Assembly: GCA_021783435.1 (NCBI GenBank)
Contig: JAJXUC010000089.1
Span: 1-15,652, forward strand
DNA: 15,652 nt
DNA from: Pseudomonadota bacterium
Lineage (GTDB): Bacteria; Pseudomonadota; Gammaproteobacteria; Burkholderiales; Burkholderiaceae
Direction: 5' to 3'
Notes under the pieces: model-generated
Told to the model about the DNA's origin: nothing
What the model saw: the letters and a program-made list of their open reading frames with translations, nothing else
Database searches by the model: none
Shown here: one piece after another, positions 9,886-15,652 of the stretch
How the letters are laid out: every line of letters begins with the position of its first letter
How positions within the stretch are numbered: the first letter of the stretch is position 1
Translations under genes and position numbers: made by a program

Positions 9886-11475
9886 TCAGACCCCGACGGT
9901 CTGCAATTCCACCCGATTGCGGCCTCCCTGCTTGGCGCGGTAGAGCGCGTCGTCGGCCGCCCGCAGCACATCACCGAGCCTGGACGGCGACCCTTCCCCG
10001 GACTCGCGCAAAGCCAGGCCGATGCTCACGCTCAGGCGCAGCACGCCGGCGCTGGTGGCGAAGGGATGCTGTTCGATATAGCCGCGCAGGCGCTCGGCGG
10101 CGTCCACGGCGTCGGCGCCCGTGGCCACGGCCAGGAGCGCAACGAATTCCTCCCCGCCATAGCGCGCCACGATGTCGCCGTGGCGCATCTGGGTCAGCAA
10201 GGCGGCGCCGAACTGCTCGAGCATCTCGTCACCGACATGATGCCCGTAGGTGTCGTTGATCCGCTTGAAGTGATCCAGGTCGATCAACAGCAACGCCAGC
10301 GGCTCGCCAGGTTTTTCCAGCACGGCATGCGTTTGCGCGACAAACCCGCGACGGTTGGGCAGACCGGTCAGCACGTCCTGCTCGGCCTGTTCCTGCAAGT
10401 CGCGCTGCAGCGCCTTCAGGCCCGAGATGTCGGTGATCCCGACCAGCACGCATGCCTGCCCTTCGTGCGCAATGGGCTGCGCCGACACCAGCGTATCGAG
10501 CAGCAGGCCCTGCGTGTTGCGCAGTTGAATCTCGATCTGCCTGAGGGCCTGCCCGGCCAGCAACTGGGTGCGCAAGGCCTCGCGACGCTGCGGGTCGGCG
10601 TAGAAATCGAGCGAGAGCAGGGGCCGGCGCGCCCAGCCCGCGGGGTCGAGCAGGTCGCTCGCCGCCTGGTTGGCCCGCAGGATGGCGCCGTCGTGCAGGC
10701 GCAAGAGCAGCATGGCGACTGGCGCAGCTTCGAAAAGCCTGCGCACATGGGTCTCGCTGTCCTGCAGGGCGTTCTCGATCAGCCGGCGCTCGGCGATCTC
10801 GAGCCGCAGCGACTCGCGGTCCAGCCAGGCCAGCCGCAGATTGCGCGCCTGGCTCACGGCCACCCGCCAGCCGGCAAGATTGGCAAAGCCCAGCACGATG
10901 AGCGCGCCCACGATGAAAACGGGCTCCGCATGGCGCATGTCCATCAGCATGCCCATGAACGGCAGGGAAAGCAAGGGTCCCAGCCAGAGCGACTTGCGGC
11001 ACAGCAGAGGCGCGAAGGCGTAGAGCGCAAAGACCAGGGTCAGCGCGCCCATGGTGGGAAAACCAGGTGCCATGGGCACGGCCCAGAATTCGAGCAGCAA
11101 GGTGGGGATCGTCAGCAGTTCAAAAAGAAATAACTGCATGCGCAGCGCCGGCAATTTGTCGGGTGCGAGTTCCGCCTGCATGCCGCGACGCACCACAAGG
11201 ACGCCAAAACCTCCAACCAGCAGCCTGCCCAGGGCAACGAGCCAGAACATGGGTGCCGGACCGAGCACCATGAAATCCACCACCCCCGCGAGCAGGAAAG
11301 CGGCGCTGCCGTACAAGCCAATGTCGCGCAGCCTGTCGCGAATTTCGGCCCAGTTCGCCAGCACATAGGCCATTTCCCGGTCCGCATCGGCGAACAAGCC
11401 GCTGGGCGCGAACGGGCCCCCGAGGGCCGACGCCCGATCTTGCACGACGCGCTGCTCATCAGGCTTGGCTGGCAT
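9886..11475 (-). CDS. Membrane diguanylate cyclase: six-helix N-terminal domain, PAS, GGDEF with intact I-site (529 aa)
   Basis: Predicted to make cyclic di-GMP from two GTP. Numbering from the ATG at 11475: a short cytoplasmic lead, about six hydrophobic segments between residues ~56 and ~205, a helical connector, a PAS-like domain (~240-355, HVRRLFEAAPVAMLLL...), then a GGDEF domain starting DVLTGLPNRRGF. The catalytic motif GGEEF is at 440-444, with the metal-binding aspartates in LLLIDLDHFKRIND. RHGD (431-434), exactly five residues before GGEEF, is an intact RxxD inhibitory site, so product feedback is expected. No EAL domain is present. The start at 11475 is favoured by GAGG 6 nt upstream; two ATGs at 11499/11496 lack one. 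The gene directly upstream (11611-13173) is a paralogue with the same architecture. The signal sensed by the membrane domain is unknown. Confidence 0.92.
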   Translation of the reverse strand: MPAKPDEQRVVQDRASALGGPFAPSGLFADADREMAYVLANWAEIRDRLRDIGLYGSAAFLLAGVVDFMVLGPAPMFWLVALGRLLVGGFGVLVVRRGMQAELAPDKLPALRMQLFLFELLTIPTLLLEFWAVPMAPGFPTMGALTLVFALYAFAPLLCRKSLWLGPLLSLPFMGMLMDMRHAEPVFIVGALIVLGFANLAGWRVAVSQARNLRLAWLDRESLRLEIAERRLIENALQDSETHVRRLFEAAPVAMLLLRLHDGAILRANQAASDLLDPAGWARRPLLSLDFYADPQRREALRTQLLAGQALRQIEIQLRNTQGLLLDTLVSAQPIAHEGQACVLVGITDISGLKALQRDLQEQAEQDVLTGLPNRRGFVAQTHAVLEKPGEPLALLLIDLDHFKRINDTYGHHVGDEMLEQFGAALLTQMRHGDIVARYGGEEFVALLAVATGADAVDAAERLRGYIEQHPFATSAGVLRLSVSIGLALRESGEGSPSRLGDVLRAADDALYRAKQGGRNRVELQTVGV

Positions 11476-11610
11476 GAAGACCTCGTTTTGCCCCATCATA
11501 AAAGCAAGGGCGCCGCGGCATGCCTACGCCCGTGGAGCTGCATCATGCTGCCGATGCGGCGTGCTCCAGCGGCGTCGAATGCTCGTCGCGCCGCAACGGC
11601 CTTCATACCC

Positions 11611-13173
11611 TCAGGCAGCGAGGCTGACCCGGTTGCGTCCTGCCTGCTTGGCCGCGTACATGGCGCTGTCCGCGCGGCTCAGCGCCTCGTCGATGCGCTG
11701 CTCGTACTCCAGCACCTGGCTCACCCCGATGCTCAGACTGACCTGGAGCGTCACGGCGCCGCAGCGCAGCTCTTGGGCGACGACGCGGGCGCGGATGCGC
11801 TCGGCGATGTCGCCCGCCCGCTGCAGCGAGGCGCCGGGGATCAGGCAGGCGAATTCCTCGCCCCCGACGCGGGCCAGTACCGCAGTCTCGCAAAGCGCGG
11901 CCTGGATGGCGGGTCCGATCTGCCGGAGCGCCTGGTCGCCCACGCCGTGGCCATGGGTGTCGTTGATGTGCTTGAAATGATCGGCGTCGATGAGCAGGAC
12001 CGCCAGAGTCCAGCCACCGGCGCGCGCGGTCTGGAGCTGCACGGAGGCCTCGGCGAAGAAACCGCGGCGGTTGAGCAGCCCGGTCAACGGGTCGGTGTGG
12101 GCCAGGCGCTGCAGTTCGCGCTCGTAGGTCTTGCGCGCGGTGATTTCCACCAGACTGGTGATGATGGCCGGCTCGCCGTGGAACTGCAGCAGCGCCGAAG
12201 ACAGCATCACGTCCACCGGCTTGTCTTCGGTGGTCTTGAGGCGCACGTCCAAGGGGCCGACGCGGCCATCGCGCGCCAAGATTTCGCGCTGCTGGGCAAA
12301 CTGTTCCGCGCTGACGAAAAAATCCGCGCTGAATGGAATGAGCCCGGCGCGTGCCTTGCCGACCGGGTCCAGCAAGTCTTCGGCGGCCTGGTTGTAATGC
12401 AGCACGCGCCCGTCCGACTGGCGCGTGAGAACCATCGGGATTGGCGTGATATCGAACAAGCGGCGCAGGCTGTCCTCGCCGGCGAGCGCCCGCTGCTCGG
12501 CGGCGAGGCGTTCGGCCACCTCGCGGCGCAGATGCTGCCGGTCCAGCCAGTTCAGGCGCTGCATGCGGTTGAACTGCACCGCGACCTGCCAGCCGGCGAA
12601 GTTGGCGAAGGCCAGCAGCACGGCCACGATGCTGGTGACCTTGGGCTGGGCATGCAGCACGAACACCGCCTCGAGCAGGAACAACAGGGTAAAGGCCGGG
12701 CCAAGCCACAGCGAGGCCGGGCTCAGCGCCGGCGCATAGGCATACAGCGCGATGACCAGGAGCAGCGCGGTGATGGCGTGGTAGTCGACCGCTCCGCCAT
12801 AGGCCGCCACCACCAGCAGGAAAATGGCGACGATGGCGGTCTCGAAAGCCAGCAGCGCGCGCGCCAAGGGCTTGGGAGCGGGAGCCTGCCGGCGGCGTCC
12901 GAGCCGGACGAGACGCACGCCGAGGCCGAGCACCACGAAGCGCAACGCCAGGATGCCGAAAAAAACCGGCGAGGCCCCCAGCACCGTGAGATCGGTGATG
13001 GCCGCCAGCATGAAAGCCACCGTGCCCCAGAGCCCCAGGCTGCGCAGACGCGCGCCGACGTAATCCCACTCGTCGCGCAGGAACTCGCGCTCCTCATCCG
13101 CGTGCGCGAACAGGCCGTCGCGTCCCAGGGGGCTGCGGGCCTGATCCCAGGCGATGAGGGTGTCTGGCGTCAT
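11611..13173 (-). CDS. Membrane diguanylate cyclase paralogue with degenerate I-site (520 aa)
   Basis: The same order as its downstream neighbour: an N-terminal segment GLFAHADEEREFLRDEWDYV, about six hydrophobic helices (~50-200), a PAS-like domain (~235-345, DSLRRLFDITPIPMVLTRQ), and a GGDEF domain from DPLTGLLNRRGFF. GGEEF at 437-441 and the metal site LLIDADHFKHINDTHGH are intact, so cyclase activity is expected. At the RxxD position, five residues before GGEEF, the sequence is CETA (428-431), so both key residues of the inhibitory site are lost and the enzyme should not be product-inhibited in the standard way. The similarity to the neighbouring gene over the membrane, PAS and GGDEF parts points to tandem duplication followed by divergence. 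The genes are 135 bp apart on one strand and may be co-transcribed. The start codon at 13173 has a weak ribosome-binding site. Confidence 0.92.
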   Translation of the reverse strand: MTPDTLIAWDQARSPLGRDGLFAHADEEREFLRDEWDYVGARLRSLGLWGTVAFMLAAITDLTVLGASPVFFGILALRFVVLGLGVRLVRLGRRRQAPAPKPLARALLAFETAIVAIFLLVVAAYGGAVDYHAITALLLVIALYAYAPALSPASLWLGPAFTLLFLLEAVFVLHAQPKVTSIVAVLLAFANFAGWQVAVQFNRMQRLNWLDRQHLRREVAERLAAEQRALAGEDSLRRLFDITPIPMVLTRQSDGRVLHYNQAAEDLLDPVGKARAGLIPFSADFFVSAEQFAQQREILARDGRVGPLDVRLKTTEDKPVDVMLSSALLQFHGEPAIITSLVEITARKTYERELQRLAHTDPLTGLLNRRGFFAEASVQLQTARAGGWTLAVLLIDADHFKHINDTHGHGVGDQALRQIGPAIQAALCETAVLARVGGEEFACLIPGASLQRAGDIAERIRARVVAQELRCGAVTLQVSLSIGVSQVLEYEQRIDEALSRADSAMYAAKQAGRNRVSLAA

Positions 13174-13351
13174 GGGTCGTGGCGAGGCGTCTCGGGCCCA
13201 TGGTAAGGTAAGCGCCGCACGTCAGGCCGGGCGCATGCTGGCGATTGCGGCTAAGGCCTTCACACTATCTGTTTCTGCACCCGCGTTGCCCCCAGGTGGA
13301 GATGGATGCAAGGCGGAGGTCTGCGGCAAGGCTCTCTGGCGTGAACAGACC

Positions 13352-14803
13352 CTAGGCCGCGAGCAATGCGGCCTCCAGCATGTCCAGCCCCTCGGCGAAT
13401 ACCGCCTCGGAAATGGTGAGCGGAAACAGGAAGCGCAGCACGTTGCCGTGCACTCCGCAGGACAGCAGGATCAGCCCCCGGTCCAGCGCTTGCTGCTGCA
13501 CTCTTTTGGTGAATTCGGCGTCGGGCGCTCCTGCGGCGGGGTGGTTGACCGCCCCCGCGCCCGGGCTTTGCCCTGGCCGCCCCCCGAGGGGGTCCACCCC
13601 ACCTTGGGTCGGCCCGGCGGCGGGGTGGTCAACTGCCCCCGCGCCCGGGCTTTGCCCTGGCCGCCCCCCGAGGGGGTCCACCCCGCCTTGGGTCGGCCCG
13701 GCGGCGGGGTGGTTGAACTCCACGGCGACCATCGCGCCCAGCCCGCGAATGTCCGCGATCTGCGGCACCCGCGCGCGCAAGGCCTGGAGCCGGGCCTTGA
13801 GCGTGTCGCCCAGCTTTTGACCGCGCGCGGGCAGGTTTTCGTCGCGCATGACGTCGATGACGGCGAGCGCGGCGGCGACGGCCAGCGGGTTGCCGGCATA
13901 GGTGCCGCCGAGTCCACCGGGAGCGGGGGCGTCCATGATCTCCGCGCGGCCGGTCACGGCCGACAGCGGCGTGCCGGCGGCCAGGGACTTGGCGATGGTC
14001 ATGATGTCGGGCAGCGCGCCGGTCTGCTCGACGTAGTGCTCCATCGCGAACAACCTGCCGGTGCGGCCGAAGCCGGTCTGCACCTCGTCGGCGATCAGCA
14101 CGATGCCATGCGCGTCGCACAACGCGCGCAGCCACTTCACGGCCTCGGCCCGGATGACGTTGAACCCGCCCTCGCCCTGGATGGGCTCGAAGATGATCGC
14201 GGCGACGCGCGAGGGCTCGATGTCGGCCTTGAACAGATGCTCGACGGCCTTCTTGGTGTCGTCCAGCGACACCCCTTGGCCCGGGAACGGGACGTGATAG
14301 ATCTCCGGCGGGAAGGGACCGAAGCCGGCCTTGTACGGCTGCACCTTGCCGGTGAGCGACACGGCGAACAGGCTGCGCCCATGGAAGGCGCCGCCGAAGG
14401 CGATCACGCCGGCGCGCTTGGTGTACGCACGCGCGATCTTGATGGCGTTCTCCACCGCCTCGGCCCCGGTCGAGAACAGCGCGGTCTTCTTCGGAAAGTC
14501 GCCGGGCGTCAGCGCGTTGAGCTTCTCGGCCAGCGCCACGTAGCTCTCGTACGGCACGACCTGGTAGCAGGTGTGGGTGAAGCGCTGCAGCTGCTCCTGA
14601 ATCGCGGCGACGATTTTTGGATGGCGGTGCCCGGTATTGAGCACGGCGATGCCGCCGGCGAAGTCGATGTAGCGGCGGCCCTCGACGTCCCAGAGTTCGG
14701 CGCCCTCGGCACGGTCGGCATAAAAACCGGCCATCACGCCGACGCCGCGCGGCGTGGCTGCGGCCCTGCGGGCTTGCAGTTGTTCGTTGCGGGAATGGTT
14801 CAT
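13352..14803 (-). CDS. gabT: 4-aminobutyrate transaminase with an in-frame repeat insertion (483 aa)
   Basis: A class III PLP aminotransferase that moves the amino group of GABA to 2-oxoglutarate, giving succinate semialdehyde (GabT/PuuE). Seen: YIDFAGGIAVLNTGHRHPKI (45-64), ALFSTGAEAVENAIKIARA (108-126), AFGGAFHGRS (135-144), IIFEPIQGEGGF (203-214), LIADEVQTGFGRTG (236-249) with PLP-binding Asp239, and TIAKSLAAG (269-277) with Schiff-base Lys272. All catalytic parts are intact. AAGGAA (14814-14809 on this strand) is a good ribosome-binding site for the ATG at 14803. Residues 365-420 are two identical-looking 28-residue glycine/proline-rich repeats absent from normal GabT; removing them gives 427 aa, the usual length. 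They sit in the variable loop between AMVAVEF and the C-terminal GLILLSCG segment, so the fold may tolerate them. It lies downstream of a PuuC-like dehydrogenase, so puuE is an alternative name. Confidence 0.93.
   Translation of the reverse strand: MNHSRNEQLQARRAAATPRGVGVMAGFYADRAEGAELWDVEGRRYIDFAGGIAVLNTGHRHPKIVAAIQEQLQRFTHTCYQVVPYESYVALAEKLNALTPGDFPKKTALFSTGAEAVENAIKIARAYTKRAGVIAFGGAFHGRSLFAVSLTGKVQPYKAGFGPFPPEIYHVPFPGQGVSLDDTKKAVEHLFKADIEPSRVAAIIFEPIQGEGGFNVIRAEAVKWLRALCDAHGIVLIADEVQTGFGRTGRLFAMEHYVEQTGALPDIMTIAKSLAAGTPLSAVTGRAEIMDAPAPGGLGGTYAGNPLAVAAALAVIDVMRDENLPARGQKLGDTLKARLQALRARVPQIADIRGLGAMVAVEFNHPAAGPTQGGVDPLGGRPGQSPGAGAVDHPAAGPTQGGVDPLGGRPGQSPGAGAVNHPAAGAPDAEFTKRVQQQALDRGLILLSCGVHGNVLRFLFPLTISEAVFAEGLDMLEAALLAA
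13533..13713. repeat. Two tandem 84-bp GC-rich palindromic repeats inserted in frame in gabT
   Basis: Copies at 13533-13616 and 13617-13700 differ at only 4 positions, and the first 13 bases of the unit recur at 13701-13713, as expected of a tandem duplication or insertion with target-site copy. The unit is 28 codons, so the frame is kept at any copy number. Each unit can fold: outer arms GGCGGGGTGG (13619-13628) and CCACCCCGCC (13678-13687), an inner CCCCC-CGA-GGGGG-type stem (13664-13676) and GGGC-TTT-GCCC (13647-13657). The encoded repeat begins HPAAGPTQGGVDPLGG. The element has the look of a dispersed intergenic palindrome that has entered a gene. Confidence 0.9.
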
Positions 14804-14838
14804 GGTGGTTCCTTGAGAAGATCCTTCCCTACCCCGAA

Positions 14839-14860
14839 CCTCTCCCTACGTGCGGAGAGG
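14839..14860. repeat. Inverted repeat between aldehyde dehydrogenase and gabT (first of two)
   Basis: CCTCTCC (14839-14845) and GGAGAGG (14854-14860) form a perfect 7-bp stem with an 8-nt loop in the 114-bp gap. Together with the next hairpin it forms a compact double stem-loop of a type common in intergenic DNA of GC-rich Proteobacteria. It could attenuate or process the transcript before gabT. Confidence 0.5.
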
Positions 14861-14870
14861 GCGTCGATCC

Positions 14871-14892
14871 CCTCCCCCACGGGTGGGGGAGG
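14871..14892. repeat. Inverted repeat between aldehyde dehydrogenase and gabT (second of two)
   Basis: CCTCCCCCA (14871-14879) pairs with TGGGGGAGG (14884-14892) around CGGG. No T-run follows on the minus strand. It lies 26 bp from the aldehyde dehydrogenase stop and may act as a weak terminator or mRNA 3'-end barrier, giving different levels of the two enzymes. Confidence 0.5.
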
Positions 14893-14917
14893 TCGGGAGG
14901 GATAGGACTTGCACGCC

Positions 14918-15652
14918 TCAGGCGGCGTCGATGCGCATCCAGGTGGTCTTGAGTTCGGTGTACTTGTCGAAGGCGTGCAGCGACTTGTCGCGCCCGTTGC
15001 CCGATTGCTTGACGCCGCCGAAGGGCACGGTGATGTCGTCCTCGTCGTACTGGTTGACGTGCACGGTACCCACGTGCAGCGCGCGCGACACGCGCACCGC
15101 GCGATCGATGTGCCGGGTCCAGACACCCGCGTGCAGGCCGTAGTCGCTGGCATTGGCGATGGCGACCGCCTCGGCCTCGGTCTTGAAGCGGATCACCGAC
15201 AGCACGGGGCCGAAAATCTCTTCCCGCGCGATTTTCATGCCGTTGTCCACATGGTCGAACACGGTCGGCGCGACATACTGGCCGCCGGTGTGCTCCAGCG
15301 CTCGGCAGCCCCCGGCGACACACGCCGCGCCCTCCGCCAGGCCGGCCTCGATATAGCCCATCACCGTCCGGGTCTGGCCTTCGTCGACCAGGGCGCCCAG
15401 CACGGTCTTGGGATCCAGCGGGTCGCCCGGGGCGTATTGCGGCGTCAGCGCCTTGAGCTTCTCGACGAAGGCGTCGGCGATACCCTCCTGCACCAGCAGG
15501 CGCGACGGCGCGTTGCACGATTCGCCCTGGTTGTAGAACATGCTGCCGGCCGCGGTGGCGGCGGCGCGGTCGAGGTCGTCGAAGTCGGCGAACACGATGT
15601 TGGCCGACTTGCCGCCGAGTTCGTTGTACACGCGCTTGAGGTTGCTGCGGCT
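14918..15652 (-). CDS. puuC: Aldehyde dehydrogenase, PuuC-like (gamma-glutamyl-gamma-aminobutyraldehyde dehydrogenase type), C-terminal 244 aa
   Basis: An NAD(P)-dependent aldehyde dehydrogenase that oxidises aldehydes to acids. The N-terminal half lies beyond the window. The visible part has ELGGKSANIVFAD with the general-base Glu (visible residue 11) and NQGESCNAPSRLL with the catalytic Cys (visible residue 46); the 35-residue spacing is that of the family. Then follow EEIFGPVLSVIRF, NASDYGLHAGVWTR and the C-terminal VPFGGVKQSGNGRDKSLHAF...YTELKTTW, which closely matches PuuC-type enzymes of putrescine catabolism as I remember them. The stop is at 14918-14920. gabT follows 114 bp downstream on the same strand, so GABA/putrescine or a related amine is the likely substrate route. 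Other omega-amino aldehydes are possible, and the gene symbol is tentative. Confidence 0.85.
   Translation of the reverse strand, partial: SRSNLKRVYNELGGKSANIVFADFDDLDRAAATAAGSMFYNQGESCNAPSRLLVQEGIADAFVEKLKALTPQYAPGDPLDPKTVLGALVDEGQTRTVMGYIEAGLAEGAACVAGGCRALEHTGGQYVAPTVFDHVDNGMKIAREEIFGPVLSVIRFKTEAEAVAIANASDYGLHAGVWTRHIDRAVRVSRALHVGTVHVNQYDEDDITVPFGGVKQSGNGRDKSLHAFDKYTELKTTWMRIDAA

Noticed and set aside
11440..13206. 588-codon plus-strand open frame opposite the diguanylate cyclase
   Set aside because: It is antisense to a gene with clear PAS and GGDEF motifs. Its low-complexity His/Gln/Arg/Gly-rich translation is typical of a GC-rich shadow frame. The same holds for long plus-strand frames at 9448-11133, 13154-14905, 1747-2841 and 6281-7372, and for the minus-strand frames 7493-8569 and 8630-9673 opposite katG.
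13533..13713. CRISPR-like array
   Set aside because: The 84-bp units are directly adjacent without unique spacers and are translated in frame within gabT.

Overview
The window is GC-rich, with tightly packed genes of the kind typical of Betaproteobacteria. The gene set (queuosine genes, catalase-peroxidase, two membrane diguanylate cyclases, PuuC-like aldehyde dehydrogenase with GabT) and protein flavour suggest a member of Burkholderiales, possibly near Thiomonas or Comamonadaceae. This placement is inference from memory of families, not a search.

Layout. (1) 1-7312, all on the minus strand: queA (7312-6218) and the start of tgt (453-1) are the two ends of a queuosine pathway pair. Between them lie about 5.8 kb of surface-polysaccharide-type genes: an ATP-grasp/low-molecular-weight tyrosine phosphatase fusion (5999-4203), a family 2 glycosyltransferase with a C-terminal hydrophobic helix (4133-3147), a 400-bp stretch without a recognisable gene, then a translationally coupled pair of a CelD/FemAB-like acyltransferase (2745-1597) and a second family 2 glycosyltransferase (1600-521). 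(2) 7490-9670, plus strand: katG, divergent from queA, followed by a strong intrinsic terminator at 9832-9857. (3) 9886-13173, minus strand: two paralogous membrane diguanylate cyclases in tandem. The downstream copy keeps the RxxD inhibitory site and the upstream copy has lost it. (4) 13352-15652, minus strand: a PuuC-like aldehyde dehydrogenase (cut by the window edge) upstream of gabT/puuE, consistent with GABA/putrescine catabolism. The gabT reading frame carries an unusual in-frame insertion of two 84-bp GC-rich palindromic repeats.

How the genes work together: QueA and Tgt act in tRNA queuosine modification. The cassette between them would build or decorate an exopolysaccharide or glycoconjugate and might be controlled through its phosphatase domain. 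KatG detoxifies peroxide. The two GGDEF proteins would make c-di-GMP, which commonly controls exopolysaccharide and biofilm, although no direct link to the neighbouring glycan genes can be read from the sequence. The aldehyde dehydrogenase and GabT would carry out successive steps that turn amine-derived aldehydes and GABA into succinate semialdehyde.

The best candidates for something undescribed are the ATP-grasp/phosphatase fusion inside the queA-tgt gap and the frame-preserving repeat element in gabT. No CRISPR array, rRNA, tRNA or complete insertion sequence was seen.
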